A DNA stretch of 5,023 bases, taken from positions 1 through 5,023 of the forward strand of contig CACXDR010000332.1 in NCBI GenBank assembly GCA_902766415.1. Reading direction: 5' to 3'. Every line of letters starts with the position of its first letter. The stretch's first letter is position 1. This document shows, piece by piece, positions 1-5,023 of the stretch. Under the pieces are notes generated by a model, which saw nothing but the letters and a program-made list of their open reading frames with translations, made no database searches and was not told the origin of the DNA. The stretch comes from an uncultured Lachnospiraceae bacterium. GTDB lineage: Bacteria > Bacillota_A > Clostridia > Lachnospirales > Lachnospiraceae. The translations under genes were made by a program, and so were the position numbers.

Positions 1-471
1 ATGAGGCTGGCATGGGTTTACGGAGCTCTGGGAACTCAGTACAGGGACCTCAAAGATCTGGACAAAGCGATCGACTATGATGAAAAGGAGCTTGAGATCT
101 ATCTGAAGAACAATAATCAGGAAAAAACAGAATTCACCAGACACCATATAATGAGGGTATACAAAGAAGCAGCAAAAGAAGCTCTCGAGAAGGGCGATCT
201 GAGAAAAGCCCGTGACTTGTATGAAAGATGCATAAAATGCGCCATTGAAAATGATGAGAGAAATCCGTTTTTCCACTGCCTGGACAGGATGATCAAGATA
301 CATGAAGAGATGGATAAATGGCCGGATTACTCAGCCGGGGAGAAGTGCAGGACGCTGACAGAACTGGTTGAATACTGCAGGATCGTCATGCGCAGGGAGC
401 CGAGTCATCTGTACTACTGTGATTATGCTAAAAAAGCGGAAAAAGAACTCAAATGTCTGGAGACATTGTAA
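1..471 (+). CDS. TPR-like repeat protein, probably the C-terminal part of a longer gene
   Basis: The 156 readable residues are almost entirely amphipathic helix and strongly charged. Two segments fit the tetratricopeptide repeat pattern: about residues 4-36 (containing LGTQYRDLKDLDKAIDY) and about 54-86 (containing KGDLRKARDLYERCI). Each has the small/aromatic spacing of paired TPR helices. TPR domains usually act as protein-binding scaffolds; no catalytic motif, signal peptide or membrane segment is visible, so a cytoplasmic binding role is an inference. The ATG is the first base of the window, with no view of a ribosome binding site, and the reading begins mid-repeat, so it is probably an internal methionine. 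The stop is TAA at 469-471. Seven cysteines in 156 residues is somewhat high, but they form no CxxC pair. Base composition (about 42% GC over 1-180) is far below the downstream genes (about 60%), hinting at a different origin. The specific function is not recognisable. Confidence 0.7.
   Translation: MRLAWVYGALGTQYRDLKDLDKAIDYDEKELEIYLKNNNQEKTEFTRHHIMRVYKEAAKEALEKGDLRKARDLYERCIKCAIENDERNPFFHCLDRMIKIHEEMDKWPDYSAGEKCRTLTELVEYCRIVMRREPSHLYYCDYAKKAEKELKCLETL
452..467. repeat. Short perfect inverted repeat just before the TPR gene stop codon
   Basis: The arms AATGTCT (452-458) and AGACATT (461-467) are exact reverse complements separated by GG, giving a compact hairpin that ends two bases before the TAA stop. 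No T-run follows on the + strand, so it is not a canonical intrinsic terminator. The right arm continues as GACATTGT (462-469), which recurs at 488-495. It could stabilise the mRNA 3' end or be a chance palindrome. Confidence 0.4.
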
Positions 472-583
472 AAACCTTCCTTTAAACGACATTGTCTTCT
501 CGTTAGCAACGGCATCTTAAAAACCGAATATGAAGATATTCAGATTGTTTCTATACGTCATCTATAATAAAAAAATTTTCACT

Positions 584-612
584 TTAATAAATCAGCTTAC
601 GCCATATATAAT
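584..612 (+). promoter_or_regulatory. Candidate sigma-A-type promoter for ispG-polC
   Basis: A perfect -10 hexamer TATAAT lies at 607-612. Seventeen bases upstream is TTAATA (584-589), which matches 4 of 6 positions of the TTGACA -35 consensus. Transcription would start near 619, leaving a leader of about 30 bases that contains the ribosome binding site. The surrounding AT-richness makes chance TATAAT matches likely. A second perfect TATAAT at 563-568 has no good -35 at the right distance. The call rests on motif, spacing and position only. Confidence 0.4.
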
Positions 613-635
613 TAAGAAATGAATTTGTGAAAGCC

Positions 636-644
636 AGGAGGGAG
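636..644 (+). promoter_or_regulatory. Ribosome binding site fixing the GTG start of ispG
   Basis: AGGAGGGAG at 636-644 is a near-perfect Shine-Dalgarno sequence. The AGGAGG core ends 8 bases before the GTG at 650, which is ideal spacing. It decides the start of ispG in the absence of an ATG. The palindrome CTTAAG (645-650) fills the spacer and includes the first base of the start codon. Confidence 0.85.
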
Positions 645-649
645 CTTAA

Positions 650-1729
650 GTGGCAAGGAACCATACGCATGAAGTGAATATCGGCGGTGTGAGGATCGGG
701 GGAAATGAGCCTGTCAGGATCCAGTCGATGTGCAATACGAAAACAGAGGACGTGAAGGCGACGGTCGCCCAGATCCATGCCCTTGAGGACGCGGGCTGCG
801 AGATCATCCGCTGCGCGGTCCCGACCATGGAGGCCGCGAAGGCCTTCCGCGAGATCAGGAAGGAGATCCGCATCCCCCTGGTCGCGGACATCCATTTCGA
901 CTACCGCCTGGCCATCGCGGCAATGGAGAACGGGGCGGACAAGATCCGCATCAACCCCGGCAACATCGGCTCCGAGGAACGGATCCGCGCGGTCGTCGAC
1001 TGCGCGAAGGAACGGAACATCCCGATCCGCGTCGGCGTGAATTCCGGCTCCCTGGAAAAGGAGCTGGTCGAAAAGTACCACGGCGTCACGGCGGAGGGGA
1101 TCGTGGAATCCGCGCTCGACAAGGCGCGGATCATCGAGGACATGGGCTACGGGAACCTGGTGATCAGCATCAAGTCCTCGGACGTCATGATGTGCGTCCG
1201 CGCGCATGAGCTGATCGCGGGGAAGACCGACCATCCGCTGCACGTGGGCATCACCGAGGCGGGGACCGTGAAGCGCGGGACCATCAAATCCTCCGTGGGC
1301 CTGGGCATCATCCTCCATGAAGGGATCGGGGATACGATCCGTGTTTCCCTGACCGGGGACCCGGTCGAGGAGGTCTTTGCGGCGAAGGAGATCTTAAGGA
1401 CCCTCGGACTCAGAAAGGGCGGCGTCGAGGTCGTTTCCTGCCCCACCTGCGGGCGCACGGAGATCGACCTGATAGGCCTTGCGGACCGCGTGGAGACGCT
1501 GGCGGCAGCCTACGACGACCTTGACGTCCGCGTCGCGGTCATGGGCTGCGTCGTGAACGGGCCGGGCGAGGCGAAGGAAGCGGATTTCGGGATCGCCGGA
1601 GGAAAGGGTGCCGGGATCCTGATCAGGAAGGGCGAGGTGGTCCGCACCATGCCGGAGGAGGAGCTCCTCCCTGCGCTGAAGGCGGAGCTTGACCGCGTGC
1701 GGGCGGAGCGTTTCCGTACAGACGGATGA
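650..1729 (+). CDS. ispG: 4-hydroxy-3-methylbut-2-en-1-yl diphosphate synthase (IspG/GcpE)
   Basis: IspG is the cytoplasmic [4Fe-4S] enzyme that reductively opens MEcPP to HMBPP, the penultimate step of the MEP isoprenoid pathway; electrons come from flavodoxin or ferredoxin. The 359 residues match the short two-domain bacterial form (typically about 350-375 residues), without the extra central domain of the plant type. Residues 1 to about 250 form the TIM-barrel part, with family motifs VADIHFDYRLA (78-88), KIRINPGNIG (98-107), HVGITEAGT (198-206) and SLTGDPVEEV (233-242). The cluster domain follows: SCPTCGRTEIDL carries Cys264 and Cys267, and MGCVVNGPGEA carries Cys300 and Glu307, the expected three-cysteine-plus-glutamate ligand set. 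No key residue is missing, so it should be active. The GTG start is supported by a strong ribosome binding site. It ends in TGA 10 bases before polC and is probably co-transcribed with it. The first 30 or so codons are less GC-rich than the rest. Confidence 0.97.
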   Translation: MARNHTHEVNIGGVRIGGNEPVRIQSMCNTKTEDVKATVAQIHALEDAGCEIIRCAVPTMEAAKAFREIRKEIRIPLVADIHFDYRLAIAAMENGADKIRINPGNIGSEERIRAVVDCAKERNIPIRVGVNSGSLEKELVEKYHGVTAEGIVESALDKARIIEDMGYGNLVISIKSSDVMMCVRAHELIAGKTDHPLHVGITEAGTVKRGTIKSSVGLGIILHEGIGDTIRVSLTGDPVEEVFAAKEILRTLGLRKGGVEVVSCPTCGRTEIDLIGLADRVETLAAAYDDLDVRVAVMGCVVNGPGEAKEADFGIAGGKGAGILIRKGEVVRTMPEEELLPALKAELDRVRAERFRTDG

Positions 1730-1731
1730 GG
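1725..1731 (+). promoter_or_regulatory. polC ribosome binding site overlapping the ispG stop codon
   Basis: GATGAGG-like sequence at 1725-1731 includes the ispG TGA stop (1727-1729). Its GAGG core (1728-1731) lies 8 bases before the polC ATG at 1740. It is weaker than the ispG site, and its overlap with the stop codon suggests that ribosomes finishing ispG may help initiation on polC. No separate promoter is visible in the 10-base gap. Confidence 0.6.
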
Positions 1732-1739
1732 TTTTTGAA

Positions 1740-4700
1740 ATGAAGTGTTTTAACGAGGTTTTCCCGCTCCTCAAGATCGGGGAGCCGGAGGCGTCGCTCC
1801 TTCCGCTCCTCATGGTGGAGCGGGTGACGGCTCTGGAGGATCTCTCCGGGATCACAGTCTACGTGAAGAGCCCGTGCCTGGTTGAGGGGCAGGTCTTCCG
1901 GAAGCTGGAGCAGGAGATCGCACAGCAGCTCTTTCCGAAAAAGAAGCTCCGCGTGAATATCAGGGAGCAGTTCGAACTCTCCGGGTCCTTCAGCCCGGAG
2001 TCTGTTTTCGGTGCCATGAAGGACAGCATCATGGAGGAGCTGAAGAAGCGGAACCTCATCGAGTACCGGATCCTTTCGAGGGCGCAGGTCTCCTTCCCGT
2101 CCCCCGGCGTCATGGAGTTTGACGTCGAGGACATGCCGCTGAACCGGAACGTCGTGCAGGACTTAAGAAGCTACCTGTCCGACGAGGTCTTCCGGAAGCG
2201 TTTCCGGCAGACGGTGGACGTGCGCACCTTCTACGTCCCGTACGAGCCGCCGAAGCGCCGTGAGGAGCCGGAGACGGAGGTGCTTACCTACGCCGCGAAG
2301 GAAACCGCGGGCGAGGAGGCTTTCATGCTGGAGGGCGCTTCCCCCGCGGCGGATGCAGCCGCAGCCCCGGGGCATCCCGGGAGCGGGACCGGGTCTGCCG
2401 GGAAGGGGGCGGAAAACAGGCCTGCCGCCGGGACACGGGGAAGCTCCGGGAACGGGGCGTCCGGGAAGGGCGGCGCGAAGGACAGCGCAAACGACAGAGC
2501 AAGGGGCGGCATGAAAAAGGGCTCTGCCGGAAACGACCCCGCCGCAGCGAACGGGCAGGGGAACCGGAACGGCGCGAAGGGCGCGCAGAACGGGCAAAGA
2601 GGCTTCGGAAACCGCACGGACCGTGACGGCTTCCGGAGAAAATGGCAGAAAAGCGACAACCCGGATGTTTTCTACGGCCGGGATTTTGAAGACAGCTTCA
2701 TCAGCATCCGGGAGATCGTCCAGGTCATGGGCGAGGTGCGCATCCGCGGCCAGATCTTCGAGCCGGACCTGAAATATTTCGAGAACCGCGACATGACGCT
2801 CGTCACCTTCTCCGTTACGGACTTTACGGACTCCATCTCCGTGAAGATCTTTATCCGCGGCGAGGGCGAGGAGCTTCAGAGCGTTAAGGAGCACGTGAAA
2901 GCCGGTGCCTTTGTGAAGGTCTGCGGCATGACCACGATCGACAACCGCGACGGCGAGCTGATCATCGGCTCGGTGCGCGGGCTTAAGGTGAGCGAGCCGG
3001 TCCAGACGAACAGCCGGAAGGACACTGCCCAGCTTAAGCGCGTGGAGCTCCACTGCCACACGAAGATGAGCGACCTGGACGCCGTTTCCTCCGCCTCCGA
3101 CATCATCAAAACCGCGAAGAAGTGGGGGATGGACGCCATCGCCATCACGGACCACGGAAACGTGCAGGCGTTCCCGGAGGCGTGGAAGACTGTTTCCAAG
3201 GACCCCGCCGCGTTCCCGAAGGTGATCCTCGGCGTGGAGGGATACCTGGTGGACGACCTGAAGGAGCTGGTCGTGGAGCCGCGGGACTTCACGCTGGATT
3301 CCTCCTTCGTCGTGTTCGATATCGAGACCACGGGCTTCTCCGCGGTGAAGAACCGCATCATCGAGATCGGCGCCGTGAAGGTCGAGGGAGGAAGGATCAC
3401 GGACAGGTTTTCGACCTTCGTGAACCCGGAGGCCCCGATCCCGTTCCGCATCGAACAGCTGACCGGCATCAACGACGGGATGGTCGCTGACGCGCCTCCC
3501 ATAGAGAAGGTGCTTCCGGAATTCTTAAGGTTCTGCGAGGGCTGCGCGGTGGTCGCCCACAATGCGGCGTTCGACACCGGCTTTATCCGCGAGAACGCGC
3601 GCCGCTTAGGGATCAGCTACAGCCCGACCATCCTTGACACGGTGAGCCTCGCGCATATCCTCCTTCCGCGGCTGAACCGCTACAAGCTCGACACCGTCGC
3701 GCGCGAGCTCGGCGTTTCGCTTGAAAACCATCACAGGGCAGTGGACGATGCCGGCTGCACGGCCGGGATCTTCGTCCGCTTTATCGCCATGCTGAAGGAA
3801 CGCGGCATGGCTACCCTGAAGGACGTCTGCAGCCTCCAGGAGGCAAGCCCAGAGGCAGTCCGGAAGATGAACACCTACCACGTCATCATCCTCGTGAAGA
3901 ACGAGGTGGGACGCGTGAACCTGTACCGCCTGATCTCCGACTCGAACCTCCTGTACTTTAACAAGAGGCCGAGGATCCCGAAGAGCGAGCTCATGAAGTA
4001 CCGCGAGGGGCTCATCATCGGGAGCGCCTGCGAGGCGGGAGAGCTTTTCCAGGCACTGCTCCGGGACGAGTCGGAGGACGAGATCGGGCGCATCGTCCGC
4101 TTCTATGATTACCTCGAGATCCAGCCGGTCGGGAACAACCTTTTCATGATCGGGGACGACCACTACGCGGTGGAGTCGGAGGAGGACATCAAGGACCTGA
4201 ACCGGCGCATCGTGAAGCTCGGGGAGGTGTACGAGAAGCCGGTCTGCGCGACCTGCGACGTACATTTCCTGAACCCGGAGGACGAGATCTACCGGCGGAT
4301 GATCTTCTTCGGCAACAAATACGACGACGCGGACCGGCAGCCGCCGCTGTTCCTCCGCACCACGGAGGAGATGCTGAAGGAGTTCGACTACCTGGGCCCG
4401 GAAAAGTGCGAGGAGGTCGTCGTCACCAACACGCGCCGGATCGCGGACATGGTGGAGCGCATCTCCCCGGTCCGTCCCGACAAGTGTCCGCCGGTCATCC
4501 CGGATTCCGACAAGAAGCTTACGGAATCCTGCTATAAAAAGGCGCACGAGCAGTACGGGGAGGAGCTCCCGAAGATCGTCGTGGACCGCCTTGAGAAGGA
4601 GCTTAGCTCCATCATCAAGAACGGCTTCGCGGTCATGTACATCATCGCGCAGGAGCTTGTGAAGCACTCGAACGACGAGGGCTACCTCGTCGGGTCCAGA

Positions 4701-5023
4701 GGCTCGGTCGGGTCCTCCTTTGTCGCATACACGGCAGGCATCACGGAGGTGAACCCGCTTCCTCCGCATTACTACTGTCCGGAGTGCAAGTATTCGGATT
4801 TCGACTCCGAGATCCCGAAAGCTTATGCCGGGACGGCCGGCTGCGACATGCCGGACGCGGTCTGCCCGCGCTGCGGGAAGCCGCTGAAGAAGGACGGCTT
4901 CGACATCCCCTTCGAGACCTTCCTTGGCTTCAAGGGTGACAAGGAGCCTGATATCGACCTGAACTTCTCCGGCGAGAACCAGTCGTCCGCCCACGCCTAC
5001 ACTGAGGTCATCTTCGGCAAGGG
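1740..5023 (+). CDS. polC: DNA polymerase III alpha subunit, PolC type (3'-truncated by the window edge)
   Basis: PolC is the essential chromosomal replicase of low-GC Gram-positives, with built-in proofreading. The frame is open from ATG 1740 to the window edge: 1094 codons of a protein usually near 1450 residues or more. Domains in order: N-terminal region (1 to about 172); a Gly/Ala/Asn/Arg-rich linker (about 175-300); OB fold (about 330-425, from MGEVRIRGQIF); PHP part 1 with HCHTKMS (His438, His440) and TDHGN (Asp471, His472); inserted DEDDh 3'-5' exonuclease (about 524-690) with DIETTG (Asp527, Glu529), AHNAAFD (Asp612) and HRAVDD (His665, Asp670); PHP part 2 to about 850 with CDVHF (Asp840, His842); polymerase core with GSRGSVGSS (985-993). 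A zinc-binding module has Cys1013/Cys1016 and Cys1042/Cys1045. PDIDLNFSGE supplies two catalytic aspartates, Asp1071 and Asp1073; the third, the rest of the palm/fingers and the clamp-binding tail lie beyond the window. All visible catalytic residues are intact. The exonuclease sits about 100 residues later than in B. subtilis PolC (Asp425 there, from memory), a shift the long linker accounts for. Confidence 0.97.
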   Translation, partial: MKCFNEVFPLLKIGEPEASLLPLLMVERVTALEDLSGITVYVKSPCLVEGQVFRKLEQEIAQQLFPKKKLRVNIREQFELSGSFSPESVFGAMKDSIMEELKKRNLIEYRILSRAQVSFPSPGVMEFDVEDMPLNRNVVQDLRSYLSDEVFRKRFRQTVDVRTFYVPYEPPKRREEPETEVLTYAAKETAGEEAFMLEGASPAADAAAAPGHPGSGTGSAGKGAENRPAAGTRGSSGNGASGKGGAKDSANDRARGGMKKGSAGNDPAAANGQGNRNGAKGAQNGQRGFGNRTDRDGFRRKWQKSDNPDVFYGRDFEDSFISIREIVQVMGEVRIRGQIFEPDLKYFENRDMTLVTFSVTDFTDSISVKIFIRGEGEELQSVKEHVKAGAFVKVCGMTTIDNRDGELIIGSVRGLKVSEPVQTNSRKDTAQLKRVELHCHTKMSDLDAVSSASDIIKTAKKWGMDAIAITDHGNVQAFPEAWKTVSKDPAAFPKVILGVEGYLVDDLKELVVEPRDFTLDSSFVVFDIETTGFSAVKNRIIEIGAVKVEGGRITDRFSTFVNPEAPIPFRIEQLTGINDGMVADAPPIEKVLPEFLRFCEGCAVVAHNAAFDTGFIRENARRLGISYSPTILDTVSLAHILLPRLNRYKLDTVARELGVSLENHHRAVDDAGCTAGIFVRFIAMLKERGMATLKDVCSLQEASPEAVRKMNTYHVIILVKNEVGRVNLYRLISDSNLLYFNKRPRIPKSELMKYREGLIIGSACEAGELFQALLRDESEDEIGRIVRFYDYLEIQPVGNNLFMIGDDHYAVESEEDIKDLNRRIVKLGEVYEKPVCATCDVHFLNPEDEIYRRMIFFGNKYDDADRQPPLFLRTTEEMLKEFDYLGPEKCEEVVVTNTRRIADMVERISPVRPDKCPPVIPDSDKKLTESCYKKAHEQYGEELPKIVVDRLEKELSSIIKNGFAVMYIIAQELVKHSNDEGYLVGSRGSVGSSFVAYTAGITEVNPLPPHYYCPECKYSDFDSEIPKAYAGTAGCDMPDAVCPRCGKPLKKDGFDIPFETFLGFKGDKEPDIDLNFSGENQSSAHAYTEVIFGK
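2369..2409 (+). other. G-quadruplex-type motif 1 in the polC coding strand
   Basis: Six G-runs of at least three occur in 41 bases: 2369-2372, 2379-2381, 2385-2387, 2391-2393, 2400-2402 and 2405-2409, with loops of 6, 3, 3, 6 and 2 bases. This satisfies the classical G3+ N1-7 pattern several times over. Being on the coding strand, it would be present in the mRNA. It lies in the segment encoding the glycine-rich PolC linker and partly reflects GGG glycine codons. Actual folding is not shown. Confidence 0.6.
2430..2470 (+). other. G-quadruplex-type motif 2 in the polC coding strand
   Basis: A second group of six G-runs lies 20 bases after the first: 2430-2432, 2437-2440, 2448-2450, 2454-2457, 2463-2465 and 2468-2470, with loops of 4, 7, 3, 5 and 2 bases. 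It also fits the G3+ N1-7 pattern and falls in the linker-coding stretch. Nearby C-runs could compete by forming ordinary hairpins, so folding is uncertain. Confidence 0.55.

Larger units (their letters stand above)
472..649. other. AT-rich intergenic region between the TPR gene and ispG
   Basis: These 178 bases hold no credible gene and reach about 23% GC over 541-600, in sharp contrast to the GC-rich ispG and polC. Contents seen: the second GACATTGT copy (488-495); a weak hairpin with arms GAATAT (526-531) and ATATTC (536-541); two perfect TATAAT hexamers (563-568 and 607-612); an A-run running into AAAATTTT (572-579); and the ispG ribosome binding site. No riboswitch, T-box or tRNA-like fold was recognised. 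No strong GC hairpin with a T-run was found, so where TPR gene transcription ends is unclear. Confidence 0.6.

Noticed and set aside
526..541. Possible intrinsic terminator after the TPR gene
   Set aside because: The stem is only six A/T-rich pairs with a 4-base loop and no following T-run. It is too weak to call a terminator.
584..1318. Minus-strand open frame (244 codons) opposite ispG
   Set aside because: It overlaps the well-supported ispG coding sequence, its composition is typical of an antisense shadow, and its end runs into the AT-rich intergenic DNA without sensible protein pattern.
1394..1855. Minus-strand open frame (153 codons) spanning the ispG-polC junction
   Set aside because: It is antisense to the IspG cluster domain and the PolC N-terminus. 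No independent start signal or domain was seen.
2260..2514. Plus-strand Arg/Pro-rich small frame (84 codons) inside polC
   Set aside because: It is an out-of-frame reading of the GC-rich linker DNA with no ribosome binding site. The polC frame passes through without interruption.
2262..2645. Possible frameshift or inserted foreign sequence in polC, given the odd composition
   Set aside because: The frame stays open from 1740 to 5023, and all conserved motifs before and after the linker are in the same phase. It is better read as an in-frame linker than as damage.
2163..3155. Minus-strand open frame (330 codons) opposite the polC linker, OB and PHP region
   Set aside because: It is antisense to polC and low in complexity (Ala/Pro/Arg/Gly/Val). 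It arises because GC-rich codons seldom create stops on the other strand.
2876..3577. Minus-strand Ser/Thr-rich open frame (233 codons)
   Set aside because: It is antisense to the PHP and exonuclease motifs of polC. The Ser/Thr richness comes from complementing GAC/GAG/GGC-type codons in a shifted frame.
3606..4994. Long minus-strand open frame (462 codons) opposite polC
   Set aside because: It is fully antisense to the polymerase-coding part of polC, whose motifs are unmistakable. The translation is Val/Leu/Arg/Asp-rich without domain pattern, as expected from the complement of GC-ending codons. It has no recognisable ribosome binding site or family motif.

Overview
The window looks like the chromosome of a Gram-positive, anaerobe-type bacterium (Bacillota, probably Clostridia and perhaps a high-GC Lachnospiraceae member). 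The main evidence is a PolC-type replicative DNA polymerase, with its exonuclease inserted in the PHP domain. It lies directly behind the isoprenoid gene ispG, a neighbour pair common in Clostridia. The family-level placement is an inference from gene order and general protein resemblance, not from a search.

Layout, all on the + strand: (1) 1-471, the end of a gene for a TPR-like helical-repeat protein, moderately AT-rich; (2) 472-649, a very AT-rich intergenic region with small hairpins and a plausible promoter; (3) 650-1729, ispG, complete, starting at GTG behind a strong ribosome binding site; (4) 1740-5023, polC, whose first 1094 codons are present and which runs off the right edge without a stop. 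polC fills the right two-thirds of the window. Every long minus-strand reading frame here is an antisense shadow of ispG or polC.

ispG (the MEP pathway step that makes HMBPP) and polC (the chromosomal replicase) are 10 bases apart, and the polC ribosome binding site overlaps the ispG stop codon. They are therefore very probably co-transcribed, although their products act in unrelated processes. In many Clostridia dxr and rseP precede ispG; here a compositionally different TPR gene sits there instead.

I found no undescribed defence, mobile or RNA system. The least ordinary feature is in polC: a disordered-looking linker of about 125 residues, acidic then basic, between the N-terminal and OB domains. 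It is encoded by DNA carrying two tandem G-quadruplex-type motifs on the coding strand. An apparent excess of the palindrome CTTAAG in the GC-rich genes is a weaker curiosity.
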